Below, piece by piece: positions 1 to 9,982 of a stretch of 64,000 nt of DNA (the first letter of the stretch is position 1; each line of letters begins with the position of its first letter). Source of the DNA: an uncultured Clostridia bacterium (lineage in GTDB: Bacteria > Bacillota > Clostridia > TANB77 > CAG-508). The translations under genes and the position numbers were made by a program. Location of the stretch: assembly GCA_947632745.1 (NCBI GenBank), contig CANRQH010000001.1, positions 17,841 through 81,840 of the forward strand, in the 5' to 3' direction. Under the pieces are notes generated by a model. The model made no database searches. It was not told the origin of the DNA and worked only from the letters and a program-made list of their open reading frames with translations.

Positions 1-3000
1 ACTAACTCTACTTTTACAGCTTTTGCTCTATTTTGTTCATTATCATCTATTATACCATTTCCTAGATTTTCTTTTTCAGATTCAGCTGATTTTGTATCTT
101 CATATACTGTTCCTGTTAACTTTCTTTCATCTCCTAAGGCCATTTTTAAGTATAATGCATCATCATCATCTGTTTTTATAACTGATTTATGTGTATAGAA
201 TTTATTTTGAGCTGCCTCTTCTGCTGTTATATATCCTTTATTTACTGCTGTCTGTAATGCATTTTGGTCTTCATTCCATACATTGTCTATTCTTAAATAA
301 TCATGATAAGCTTTTGAATCTACTTTTGATGCTTCTTTATCATCTTCTCCATTTTTTATAGATTCTCCACTTAAAATTCTTTCTAATGCTGGCTCTTTTA
401 CTTTAAATTGTATATATGAATTTATTGTATTTCCACCAATAATACCATTTTTATATACACTATTGTTGTCATTTACACTATAGTTTGCTGTTCCGTTTCC
501 TAAATTTGACCATAATGCAAAATCTGTAGAGTCTTCATTATTTTCGTTATTACATAAATCATATCTGTTTGTATCATATAAGTTTGTTAATGAATTTAAG
601 AATAATTTTTCTTCTCTATATACTTTTGGTATATTTAGAGTTGTTGTATTTGTTACACTTATTTTGTATACTACATATACTTGTAGTTTTCCTGCATTAT
701 TCCAGCTGTCTTTCATACTATATGCTATATCACTTGGATATATTGCATATCTGTTGTAACTATCTTTTGTATTTTGTATATTTACTCTTGGTACATATTT
801 TGAATTAATGTCTGTTGCTTCTCCATATACATATGTATATGTGTATCCATTTAATTTTGCTTTAATATAAGCTAATTCTTCTGATACCTCATATGTTGGA
901 TCTACTACATCTACTAATCCTAGGTTAATATATTTTACTATAAAGTCTCTTTCATCATAATATCCTGTTATTGGAGTTTCTTTTAAATCGCTTGATGTAG
1001 GTGGGTTTTGTGTATCACTACCATATATTTTATTTGCAATTTTTTTGTTATTTTCTAGAATTGTCTTAGCATCCCACTCACTTGATGTACGGTATGTTAC
1101 TGCTTCTCCTCTTCCTGTTAACTGATTATCATCTAATTTAACATTTTCTTCTTGAGCTTTTGAGTTTACTTTAACATCTGTTCCTACAAATGGTGTTACT
1201 GTTATATATTCTTTATCATTGTATATGAATTTTACATATCCATTTGCTAAATCCCAATAATAGATTTCTTCTCCAGAGTCTTTTTTAGTAAATCTATAAT
1301 GACCTTTGTTTGTTCCATCAGTACTATCTGTTACAGTTGTAGCTATTTTTTGATTATTTCCATTATATAGTTCTACTGGTATTCCGCCTAATAATTCATC
1401 ATAGCTTCCTTCTGTATATACTTCATCTGTTGTTGTGTTCTTTAAATTTGATAAATCTTTCCATACAAATCCTTCTAATGCTGCTATTACCTTTTTATTT
1501 TTTATTGTTACTTCATATGGAGCATCTCTACCTTGGTCTTTACTTATAGTTATTGTTAAATCTTTATTTGTATTATTTGGATCTTTTATTAATACCCAAT
1601 TTGGATGTTCTGGATCCGCACCATATCCTATTTGTTTTGTTATATCATATCCTGTAGGTGCAGCAGTTTCGTATATTTTATAGTCTGCAAAATGTAAGTT
1701 TTGTATTGTAACTGTTCCATCTTCTCCTGTTGTAACTTCCATAGCTTGGTCAGCTGTACTATTCTTATTATATTCACATTTTGTTCCATTAAATGTTACC
1801 CATGCTTTTTCTGTTATAGAATATAATTTGAATTTAGCTCCTGCAAGTGATACTTCATCTTTAACAGAATCCTTCTTTATCAATTTTAAGTCTCCAACAG
1901 ATCTTTGGTTTTCAAAGTATCCCAATTCAGGTGCCAATGCTGGTTTGTCTTCAGTATTTTCTTCAGTTACTTCTATATTTCCAAGATATACCCAGTTATT
2001 TGCTGCACTTATTTCATCTGTTCTATATCTATCTTGCTCTTCTAAATTATAGAATTCATCATCAGAAGATTTTATTTCATAAATTCTATAAGTACCAAAA
2101 TGTAATCTATCTATTTGTACTTCACCATTACTGTCTGTTATATATTGTGTTGCTTTTGTCCAATCATTTATATATTTTGGTAAACTATCTTTTACTTCAG
2201 AAACAAATCCTACTTTTCCACCTTTATATCTTGTATCTTGCATTCTGTATAATACTACTGTTGTTTCTGGTAAATTATCTAATTTCGTATAATCCTCTAA
2301 ACTTGGACCTTTTTTAATTATTTTCATACTTCCAGTAGCAGTTTTTTGGTTTTCAAAATATCCTAATTCTGGCGCAATAGCTGGATTTTTCTCAGTATTT
2401 TCTTCTTTTACTTCTATATCTCCAAGATATACCCAGTTATTTGCTGCACTTATTTCATCTGCTCTATATTTATCTTGGTCTTCTAAATTATAGTTTATAT
2501 CATCAGAAGATTTTATCTCATAAATTCTATAAGTACCTACGTACAATCTATTTATTTGTACTTCACCATTACTGTCTGTTATATATTGTGTTGCTTTTGT
2601 CCAGTCATTTGCATAGTTTGGTAAACCATCTTTTACTTCAGTAACAAATCCTGCTTTTTCACCATTAAATCTTGAATCTTTCATTCTGTATAATACTACT
2701 GTTGTTTCTGGTAAGTTAACTAATTTCTTATCATCCTCTACACTTGGACCTTTTTTAATTATTTTCATACTTCCAATAGGAGTTTTTTGGTTTTCAAAGT
2801 ATCCTAATTCTGGCGCAATAGCCGGATTTTTTTCAATATTTTCTTCTTTTACTTCTATATCTCCAAGATATACCCAATTATTTTGTGCACTTATTTCATC
2901 TGCTCTATATCCATCTTGGTCCTCTAAATGATAGTATACATCATCAGAAGATTTTATCTCATAAATTCTATAAGTACCTAAATACAATCTATCTATTTGT

Positions 3001-5066
3001 ACTTCACCTTTACTGTCTGTTATATATTGTGTTGCTTTTGTCCAGTCATTTGTATAGTTTGGTAAACCATCTTTTACTTCATTAACAAATCCTGCTTTTT
3101 CACCATTAAATCTTGAATCTTTCACTCTGTATAATAATACTGTTGTTTCTGGTAAGTTAACTAATTCCTCATCATCCTCTAAACTTGGACCTTTTTTAAT
3201 TATTTTCATACTTCCAATAGGAGTTTTTTGGTTTTCAAAGTATCCTAATTCTGGCGCAATAGCCGGATTTTTTTCAATATTTTCTTCTTTTACTTCTATA
3301 TCTCCAAGATATACCCAATTATTTTGTGCACTTATTTCATCTGCTCTATATCCATCTTGGTCCTCTAAATGATAGTATACATCATCAGAAGATTTTATCT
3401 CATAAATTCTATAAGTACCTACATACAATCTATCTATTTGTACTTGGCCTTTACTGTTTGTTATATATTGTGTTGCTTTTGTCCAGTCATTTGTATAGTT
3501 TGGTAAATTATCTTTTACTTCATTAACAAATCCTGATTTTTCACCATTAAATCTTGAATCTTTCACTCTGTATAATAATACTGTTGTTTCTGGTAAGTTA
3601 ACTAATTTCTCATTATCCTTTAAACTTGGACCTTTTTTAATTATTTTCATACTTCCAGTATTTGTTTCATCTACTATATATAAATTTACATCTGTAAAGT
3701 TAGTATTTAATCCAAGGCTTAAATTAGTAGAATTAGAAATCGTAACTGTTCCATTATTTGTTGTTATTTCTGCTTTTATAATTCTTGATTTATATTCTCC
3801 ATTTTCTCCTATTGATATTTCTGTTAATAAATAATTTCCTGGTTTTAAACCATATATTTTAATTTCTCCATTTTCATCTGTAGTTAATGGTTTAGGTTCT
3901 CCGTAATATTCTACAAATCCTTGATTATCAATACCTACATAAGGACCATTTCCAAGTAATTTTAAATTAAATGTTACTCCTTCTAATTTAGATTTTTTCT
4001 CTACTACATTTCCACTGTCATCTTTTATTCCTCCAGCTTTTTTTATAGTTAAGTTTACTTTATTATTGTCTTCTACTGGTATTTCACATGAAGCAGAATT
4101 ATCTTCTGTTTTTTCTCCATGCTCGACCTTAATTAATCTCTGTTTTTCCCCACCAGCATTTAAGAAATATATTTTTGCAATATAAAGTTTTGATTGACCT
4201 TTAACATTTACTGTAAGTTTTGTAATTTGAGCATCGATATCTGAACAATATATGTAGAATATTTCTCCACTTTTTACTTGATCTAAACTTATAGGTGTAG
4301 TTTTATCTTTTGCATATAATTTAAACATATCTGAATTCTTGTCTGATTCAATACTATATGTGCTGTTAGTAATATTTCCATTTGCATCTCTTGTGTTATA
4401 TTCTACATCTATACTTGAAAGTGTAGCATTAAAGTTTACAGAACATTGAATATATCCTGAAGAAGACCTTATCGCTTTAGTAATATCTAACGATACAGTA
4501 CTTTTTGATTTTTTCAAGTCTTCAGCATAGTTTTCAGCAGCAGTAATTAATGCATTTGTTGTATTGCTATCCTCTTCACTTCTTTGTGGCCATTTGCTTG
4601 GATGTAACGAATGGGTTTTTCCGGAATTTTTTATTTCACTATATGATGTATTAAGTGCTACAAAATTATTCCATATACTCCATACAGACTTTTGCCTAAT
4701 TCCTGCATCTTTAGAAAATCCTTCATAACCATATTTATAATTTTCTGCACTTAGTATATATGCCATTTCAGCATACAATGGATTGCTTATTTTTTCGTCT
4801 TTGTTGCCATTTAACCAACCTGTGTCTCCTTCGATATCTATATATCCTTTTACCACATATTCGATATCTCCCATGCTCTGGTACACGTGTCCATTGACAT
4901 CAGTACAATAAAACTCTTTACTTAGGTCGTGTAGGTTTTTTGAGTTTACTATTATTTTATCACCTATATTATAAGCAGCATAAGCACTACAAATAGCCGT
5001 AATTATTGCAAAAAATGATATAATTAATGTTATTATTACTTTTAATATTTTCTTTGAATTACTCAT
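1..5066 (-). CDS. CnaB-repeat surface adhesin B1, 3' end outside window
   Basis: Large cell-surface protein, 1688 codons visible; it starts with ATG at 5066 behind a strong AAGGAGG site and stays open to the left edge, where the translation still aligns with the paralogue at 9983-16117. A hydrophobic signal segment (about residues 8-30) is followed by FYCTD (Cys about 54) and RQKSVW (Gln about 125), a layout like Cys-Gln thioester domains of Gram-positive adhesins. Four tandem CnaB-like units of about 147 residues follow, each opening with GSMKIIKKGP, then SdrD-B-like segments. By analogy with its paralogue the missing end should carry a sortase signal. It lies 18 bp after gene A1 and is probably cotranscribed with it. 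Inferred role: sortase-anchored adhesin or fibre; the ligand is unknown. The thioester call is an inference from two short motifs. Confidence 0.85.
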   Translation of the reverse strand, partial: MSNSKKILKVIITLIISFFAIITAICSAYAAYNIGDKIIVNSKNLHDLSKEFYCTDVNGHVYQSMGDIEYVVKGYIDIEGDTGWLNGNKDEKISNPLYAEMAYILSAENYKYGYEGFSKDAGIRQKSVWSIWNNFVALNTSYSEIKNSGKTHSLHPSKWPQRSEEDSNTTNALITAAENYAEDLKKSKSTVSLDITKAIRSSSGYIQCSVNFNATLSSIDVEYNTRDANGNITNSTYSIESDKNSDMFKLYAKDKTTPISLDQVKSGEIFYIYCSDIDAQITKLTVNVKGQSKLYIAKIYFLNAGGEKQRLIKVEHGEKTEDNSASCEIPVEDNNKVNLTIKKAGGIKDDSGNVVEKKSKLEGVTFNLKLLGNGPYVGIDNQGFVEYYGEPKPLTTDENGEIKIYGLKPGNYLLTEISIGENGEYKSRIIKAEITTNNGTVTISNSTNLSLGLNTNFTDVNLYIVDETNTGSMKIIKKGPSLKDNEKLVNLPETTVLLYRVKDSRFNGEKSGFVNEVKDNLPNYTNDWTKATQYITNSKGQVQIDRLYVGTYRIYEIKSSDDVYYHLEDQDGYRADEISAQNNWVYLGDIEVKEENIEKNPAIAPELGYFENQKTPIGSMKIIKKGPSLEDDEELVNLPETTVLLYRVKDSRFNGEKAGFVNEVKDGLPNYTNDWTKATQYITDSKGEVQIDRLYLGTYRIYEIKSSDDVYYHLEDQDGYRADEISAQNNWVYLGDIEVKEENIEKNPAIAPELGYFENQKTPIGSMKIIKKGPSVEDDKKLVNLPETTVVLYRMKDSRFNGEKAGFVTEVKDGLPNYANDWTKATQYITDSNGEVQINRLYVGTYRIYEIKSSDDINYNLEDQDKYRADEISAANNWVYLGDIEVKEENTEKNPAIAPELGYFENQKTATGSMKIIKKGPSLEDYTKLDNLPETTVVLYRMQDTRYKGGKVGFVSEVKDSLPKYINDWTKATQYITDSNGEVQIDRLHFGTYRIYEIKSSDDEFYNLEEQDRYRTDEISAANNWVYLGNIEVTEENTEDKPALAPELGYFENQRSVGDLKLIKKDSVKDEVSLAGAKFKLYSITEKAWVTFNGTKCEYNKNSTADQAMEVTTGEDGTVTIQNLHFADYKIYETAAPTGYDITKQIGYGADPEHPNWVLIKDPNNTNKDLTITISKDQGRDAPYEVTIKNKKVIAALEGFVWKDLSNLKNTTTDEVYTEGSYDELLGGIPVELYNGNNQKIATTVTDSTDGTNKGHYRFTKKDSGEEIYYWDLANGYVKFIYNDKEYITVTPFVGTDVKVNSKAQEENVKLDDNQLTGRGEAVTYRTSSEWDAKTILENNKKIANKIYGSDTQNPPTSSDLKETPITGYYDERDFIVKYINLGLVDVVDPTYEVSEELAYIKAKLNGYTYTYVYGEATDINSKYVPRVNIQNTKDSYNRYAIYPSDIAYSMKDSWNNAGKLQVYVVYKISVTNTTTLNIPKVYREEKLFLNSLTNLYDTNRYDLCNNENNEDSTDFALWSNLGNGTANYSVNDNNSVYKNGIIGGNTINSYIQFKVKEPALERILSGESIKNGEDDKEASKVDSKAYHDYLRIDNVWNEDQNALQTAVNKGYITAEEAAQNKFYTHKSVIKTDDDDALYLKMALGDERKLTGTVYEDTKSAESEKENLGNGIIDDNEQNRAKAVKVEL
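1861..3624 (-). repeat. Tandem 441-bp CnaB-coding repeats in B1
   Basis: Four consecutive units encode CnaB-like domains. The landmark CTTGGACC recurs at 2302, 2743, 3184 and 3625, exactly 441 bp apart. The units at 2743-3624 are almost identical in DNA; the one at 1861-2301 is more diverged. The period is a multiple of three, so unit gain or loss keeps the frame. Confidence 0.9.
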
Positions 5067-5084
5067 TGTTATCCCTCCTTTCTT

Positions 5085-8000
5085 CTAAAATTTTATACTT
5101 TTCTTTAATATTTTTCTTCCAATTATATAAGCTCCAGCTGTTATAATTGCCATTAATGATAATGTTATTGCAACAAAACTTATTGCTCCACCTGTTTTTA
5201 CACTTATAATTAAATCGCTTGAACTCATATCATCTTCTGATTTTTGTTTATTTCCTGGTGTAGAATCTTTGTCTTTTACATTTAATGAGTTATAATCTTC
5301 AGCTATTTCTGAAGTGTTGTTTACTAGTCCTGTATTTGTTTCTGTCATTGTTTTTGTTAAAACTAATGTCAATTCTTTTGTTTCTCCTGGCTCTATTTTT
5401 GTATTTGATAAACTATTTGAGTATAGATATTCACCTGATTGATACCAGTTTGAATTTAACTCAGAATTAAATGATAAATCTGTTGGTTTGTAGTCTACTA
5501 TATTTCTTGCATATCCTGCAATTTCTCCATTGTTTTTTACACTTATTTTATATTCTACTATTACTGTTGAACCACTTAATTCTTTTGCTTTAATGTCTAC
5601 TTTTGCAAGTTTTACATTATCATAATTTGTAGCTTCAGTTCCTGCATTATTTGTTACTGTAACTTTACTTATTGTTTTTGAAAGTTCTAAATCAAATACT
5701 TTTGCTTCTGCTAATCCTATATCTATATTTGTTAAACTTCCATCATTTATAACTAATGTATCTGTTGAAGAAACATTTTGCTCTCTACCGTCTATATTCA
5801 TTGTTACATTTTCAACATCTGAGTTTCTATTTTCTTGAATTCCATCTGCTTTATATGTTGTTAAAATGTATTTTTCTGTATCATACTCGAATATTACTAC
5901 ATAATTGCCATTTGAAACTTTTGTTAGTGAATAAAATCCATTATCTAAAGTTTCTGTGCTATTTATTTTTTTATTATTTTTTAAGTCAAATAATGTTACT
6001 TTTATTCCACCTAAAGTTTGTTCATTTGAATCTCTTTGACCATTTCCATTTTCATCAAACCATGCTGTTCCTGATATTGCGTTTGTTCCTTGATTATCCG
6101 CATTTTCATTTGGATTGCGTTCGTCGTTTTCTCCATTGTTTCCCTCATTATTTTCTCCAGGATTTACTTCATTGTTTTCTCCAGGATTTACTTCATTATT
6201 TTTTCCAGGATTTACTTCATTGTTTTCTCCAGGCTCTACTTCATTATTTACTTCATTTTTTTCTCCAGGATCTACTTCATTATTTACTTCATTTTTTTCT
6301 CCAGAACTTACTTCATTATTATCCACGTTATTTTCTTCAGTATTATTTTCATCATCTTTATTGTCATTATCATCATTATTATCATCTGTTTCTTCGTCTG
6401 GTTCTTTACTTTCTTCTGGGTCTGCTTTTATTTCTGGATCTTGTATATTATAATTATTTTGGTTATCTCCTAACAAAATGTGGTCTACTTCACTTGATGT
6501 TCCTATCCATTTTTCATTATCATATACTTTTGATATACTTTTTAATTGTACATCATCAGCATTTATTAATTCTTTATTTGTTATAGTTGAAACTTGAATG
6601 TTTAGAGTTTTATTTGCTTGTATTGCATTATTAATATATATAGTACAAGCATTTTCTATGTCTGTTCCACCTTGTTCTAATGAATATTCTGTATTGTTAC
6701 CATCTATTGTAATATTTTTTACCTTTAATTGACTTGATAATTGTTGTTCAATTTTTAAGTTATTTATATCTTCATTTCCAACATTTTTTAACACAATATT
6801 ATAGTCAACACCTTCTCCAGGTCTTATTGCATTTCCTTCATTGCTTGATGTCATTTCTATAGATACACTTTTATCTATAAATTTTTCAACCACTTGATTT
6901 GAACGATATTTGTTATTTGCAGTTACACTTAAATTTGCCTCAAACCTTTCATCTAAATTTTCATATACATATAATCCCAATTTAGAAGTAGAATTAGCTG
7001 GTATGCTTTTTATTATAAAGCTATTATTTTCTACATTTTCATCTTTTATATTATTTGAGTCAAAATTTTCAAATCCTTCTATTTCAAATACTGTAAAGTT
7101 TCCTTTAGCATTTATTTGTACATTTTTTAGTTCTCTATTTGTTAAATTGCTAATTTCCATTAAGTATTCATAGTCGGTGTTAGATTTTAAATACATAGAA
7201 CTTCTATTTATTAGTGTTAATCTTACTTTTAAATCTGCATTTTCAATCTTATGTTTTATTTCGGTATTAATTTGTTGTCCATTATAATTTACAGAAATAT
7301 TATTTACAAGTTCTGCATTTCCTTCAACCTTATCATTTATCATAACCTCATATGAAACTGTTTTTTGTTTGCCTGCTGGTAGATTTTCTACCACCTCTTG
7401 CATACTATTTTCTTCTAATATTGTGTATTTATCGTCAAATTCACCCTCAACCGCGTCTTCTTCTCCATCTGGGCCTTCACTAGCTTCAGGGGCTTTCTTG
7501 GTGTATTTTACATATTTTGTATTTTCTGGAATATTTCCTATTATATCTACTCGATTAGCAGTTGCTCCTCCTTTATTTGCTACTGTTACTGCATATGTAA
7601 CAACTTCTCCACTATGTATTGTTTCTCCCTCTGGTATTTGGACTCCACCTACATATGCTTTTACAGTTGTTTCTATTTTTGCTTCTCCTGTAACTTCTGT
7701 TTGTCCTTGTTCTGCTGTTTGGTTTTGCTCTGCTAAATTTCTTTCCTCTTCTTCTTTTTGTTTTAAAGTCTCTTCATCTATTCCATCTATTGTTATTGGT
7801 ACTTGTACTTCTCCGTTATTTTCTATGCTTGTAGCTATTTCATTTGTATAATTTAATGTAATGTTTTCTTCTCCATCTAATGCTAATTCATCTAATTCCA
7901 TATCTGCATATATTATTAATGTAGTTCCTTCTATTGCTTCAGCATTATATTTTGTTTGTGTTCCTTTTAATGCTACATTCATTACATAATTTTCGTTTTC

Positions 8001-9791
8001 TTTTGATATTTTAGCACCATTTAATTCTAGTCCATTTTCATATAGTAATTTACATTTTGATGTTACTTTTTTTACTTCTTTTGGTAAAATTACTTTTACT
8101 GTTGGATTTTGATATAAGTCTTTACTTTCATCATTATTTTTTAATGCTACTGTTATTTTCACATTTTTATTTTGTTCTATTGATGATAATTTTGTTACAT
8201 TTACTTTTAAGTCTGCTTCTGATGATGTATTTTTTAATTCTATTCTTGATTCTTTTGTATTATTTTCTTTTGAATCATAACTTCCACTTATTGTTTCTTT
8301 TATATTTGTTAATATATTTATTTGTTCTCTTGTGTATCCACTATTTAATATTGCCTTTTTGTTTTCTATATTTAATGTTCCTATTTTTATTGGTTTACTT
8401 GTTATTATTTCTATTTTGCTTGTATTCTCTACTATTATTATGTTTCCATTTTCATCTGCCTGAGCTTCTTTTGTTATATTTGCTATTACATTTCCTGCTT
8501 CATCTTTTATTGTTATATATCCTTCTTCTCCAAATATTTTTATAAATTCATCTTTGTTTATTTTTGTTTCTTTATAAATAATATTTGCTTCTACTTCATT
8601 ATCTCCTGCTAAATATGTTGCTTTATTAGCCTTTAGAGATATTGTGTTTGCTGTATCTAAAAAGTCTACATTTATTTTATTTTTCTCTGTATATTCTCTT
8701 TCTTCTCCTGTATATATTTTTCCTTTATATATAGAATCTTCATTATTTGCTAGTGAATATGATACTATTCCATCTTTCTCTTTATCTATATGAACATTAG
8801 CTGAGTTTGATAATTCTTTATTGTCATAAGTATTTATTTTGCTATTTACTACTACTTCTTTATTTGCTATGCTTTCATCTTTGTCTAATATATATGTTAC
8901 TACTATTTCGTCGCTAGCATTTTTACTCCAATTTATAGCTTTTTTGTCTTCATTTGACAATTTTATTTTTAGTGTTTTGTTTGCTTTATTATACACATAA
9001 TTATCACTACCAAATTCTATATTTTTATTTGTTCCTGCTGTGCTTCTTGCATGTACTCTTACTTCTTGTACATTTTCTAATACATTTAAGTTTATTTCTG
9101 TATTTTTTGCAGGATAATTATTATTAGTAACATTACTATTTACTAATATTTGTACTACTCTTTTTTCTTCTCCATTTACATTATATATAGAATTTGTAAG
9201 AAGCTCTGCATTTAACTCTGCAATTGCCTCTTCACTTGATTTCCATTTCACTTCTACTTTTGATGTTCCTTTTATATCTACATATTTGTCTTTTTCAACA
9301 TTTTTACTGTTTACATATTGTCCTTGTAACATTACTTCTGTTTTTGTATTTAGCATTTCTTCTGCTATTGTTTCATCTTTTACTGCTTCTATTTTTAATT
9401 TTATTGTTTCTGTACTTCCCGCATTTATTTGGTTTAATGTTACTTGGTTTCCAGAGATTGCAGATATAGCTGGACTTAATATTTCTTCACTTATTTTAAA
9501 GTTACTATTATTTAGAAGTATATTTCCATTAAAATATCCTTCATTTTTTACAGCTAAGTCTATATACAAGTATTCTTCCTTGTTTATATCCCTCTCTATA
9601 GCGTCGTATTTTTCTCCATTTTCATCCATAAAATATGCTGTAAATTCAATATTTGAACTATTTGTTTTTACTATATCTATTGCATAAGATACTATCCCAT
9701 TTCCGACAAGCAAAAAGTCCGAAATTGTAAGTGCCATGATTACTATTATTGCACATATTTTAATAAATACTTTCTTTACTAAAATGTTCAT
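5085..9791 (-). CDS. Large secreted repeat protein A1 with SdrD-B-like domain and C-terminal anchor
   Basis: 1568 residues. The N-terminal hydrophobic stretch (about 10-35) looks like a signal peptide. The body has repeated beta-sandwich-like segments resembling DUF11/CARDB modules (NKGGATANRVDIIGNIP; NVGNEDINNLKIEQQL). An Asn/Glu/Pro/Gly-rich low-complexity linker precedes an SdrD-B-like domain starting GTAWFDENGNGQRDSNE, typical of calcium-stabilised surface rods. The end is SVKTGG, a hydrophobic segment and a Lys-rich tail, resembling a degenerate sorting signal or a plain membrane anchor. It is the first gene of the A1-B1 pair, driven by the promoter at 9849-9877, and is a paralogue of 16135-20640 with long near-identical N-terminal stretches. 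The exact function is unknown; a wall-spanning partner of protein B is the likely role. Confidence 0.85.
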   Translation of the reverse strand: MNILVKKVFIKICAIIVIMALTISDFLLVGNGIVSYAIDIVKTNSSNIEFTAYFMDENGEKYDAIERDINKEEYLYIDLAVKNEGYFNGNILLNNSNFKISEEILSPAISAISGNQVTLNQINAGSTETIKLKIEAVKDETIAEEMLNTKTEVMLQGQYVNSKNVEKDKYVDIKGTSKVEVKWKSSEEAIAELNAELLTNSIYNVNGEEKRVVQILVNSNVTNNNYPAKNTEINLNVLENVQEVRVHARSTAGTNKNIEFGSDNYVYNKANKTLKIKLSNEDKKAINWSKNASDEIVVTYILDKDESIANKEVVVNSKINTYDNKELSNSANVHIDKEKDGIVSYSLANNEDSIYKGKIYTGEEREYTEKNKINVDFLDTANTISLKANKATYLAGDNEVEANIIYKETKINKDEFIKIFGEEGYITIKDEAGNVIANITKEAQADENGNIIIVENTSKIEIITSKPIKIGTLNIENKKAILNSGYTREQINILTNIKETISGSYDSKENNTKESRIELKNTSSEADLKVNVTKLSSIEQNKNVKITVALKNNDESKDLYQNPTVKVILPKEVKKVTSKCKLLYENGLELNGAKISKENENYVMNVALKGTQTKYNAEAIEGTTLIIYADMELDELALDGEENITLNYTNEIATSIENNGEVQVPITIDGIDEETLKQKEEEERNLAEQNQTAEQGQTEVTGEAKIETTVKAYVGGVQIPEGETIHSGEVVTYAVTVANKGGATANRVDIIGNIPENTKYVKYTKKAPEASEGPDGEEDAVEGEFDDKYTILEENSMQEVVENLPAGKQKTVSYEVMINDKVEGNAELVNNISVNYNGQQINTEIKHKIENADLKVRLTLINRSSMYLKSNTDYEYLMEISNLTNRELKNVQINAKGNFTVFEIEGFENFDSNNIKDENVENNSFIIKSIPANSTSKLGLYVYENLDERFEANLSVTANNKYRSNQVVEKFIDKSVSIEMTSSNEGNAIRPGEGVDYNIVLKNVGNEDINNLKIEQQLSSQLKVKNITIDGNNTEYSLEQGGTDIENACTIYINNAIQANKTLNIQVSTITNKELINADDVQLKSISKVYDNEKWIGTSSEVDHILLGDNQNNYNIQDPEIKADPEESKEPDEETDDNNDDNDNKDDENNTEENNVDNNEVSSGEKNEVNNEVDPGEKNEVNNEVEPGENNEVNPGKNNEVNPGENNEVNPGENNEGNNGENDERNPNENADNQGTNAISGTAWFDENGNGQRDSNEQTLGGIKVTLFDLKNNKKINSTETLDNGFYSLTKVSNGNYVVIFEYDTEKYILTTYKADGIQENRNSDVENVTMNIDGREQNVSSTDTLVINDGSLTNIDIGLAEAKVFDLELSKTISKVTVTNNAGTEATNYDNVKLAKVDIKAKELSGSTVIVEYKISVKNNGEIAGYARNIVDYKPTDLSFNSELNSNWYQSGEYLYSNSLSNTKIEPGETKELTLVLTKTMTETNTGLVNNTSEIAEDYNSLNVKDKDSTPGNKQKSEDDMSSSDLIISVKTGGAISFVAITLSLMAIITAGAYIIGRKILKKSIKF
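6145..6320 (-). repeat. Asn/Glu/Pro/Gly-rich low-complexity repeat in A1
   Basis: Imperfect tandem repeats of 24-33 bp encode variants of NNEVNPGE between the CARDB-like region and the SdrD-B-like domain. The paralogue A2 has at the same place a differently composed Gly/Asp/Asn-rich linker, so the linker evolves fast while the flanking domains are kept. Confidence 0.8.
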
Positions 9792-9848
9792 TTTAAATTC
9801 CTCCTTTTATACAATCATTGCATTTAGGCATAAACGCCCACTATACTT

Positions 9849-9877
9849 ATTATATAACTTTTTGTCGTTTTTTGCAA
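9849..9877 (-). promoter_or_regulatory. Sigma-A-type promoter of A1-B1
   Basis: On the minus strand TTGCAA (9877-9872), a 17-bp spacer and a perfect TATAAT (9854-9849), giving a leader of about 50 nt before the A1 start. The leader ends in a good Shine-Dalgarno (AAAGGAGG). Confidence 0.8.
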
Positions 9878-9931
9878 TAGATTTTACCAAATTTGTAACT
9901 TTTTATGTAATTATATACATTTTTTTATATA

Positions 9932-9974
9932 AAAACAAAAAATCTAATTTATAAAAATTTAGATTTTTTGTTTT
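9932..9974 (-). terminator. Hairpin terminator after B2
   Basis: Perfect 16-bp arms (9932-9947 and 9959-9974) just downstream of the B2 stop, A-rich on one side and T-rich on the other. It separates the A2-B2 unit from the A1 promoter, so the two cassettes have independent transcription. Confidence 0.75.
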
Positions 9975-9982
9975 ATAATAAT

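Noticed and set aside
1861..3624. CRISPR array
   Set aside because: The repeats are 441 bp, contiguous and coding; no short direct repeats with unique spacers occur anywhere in the window.
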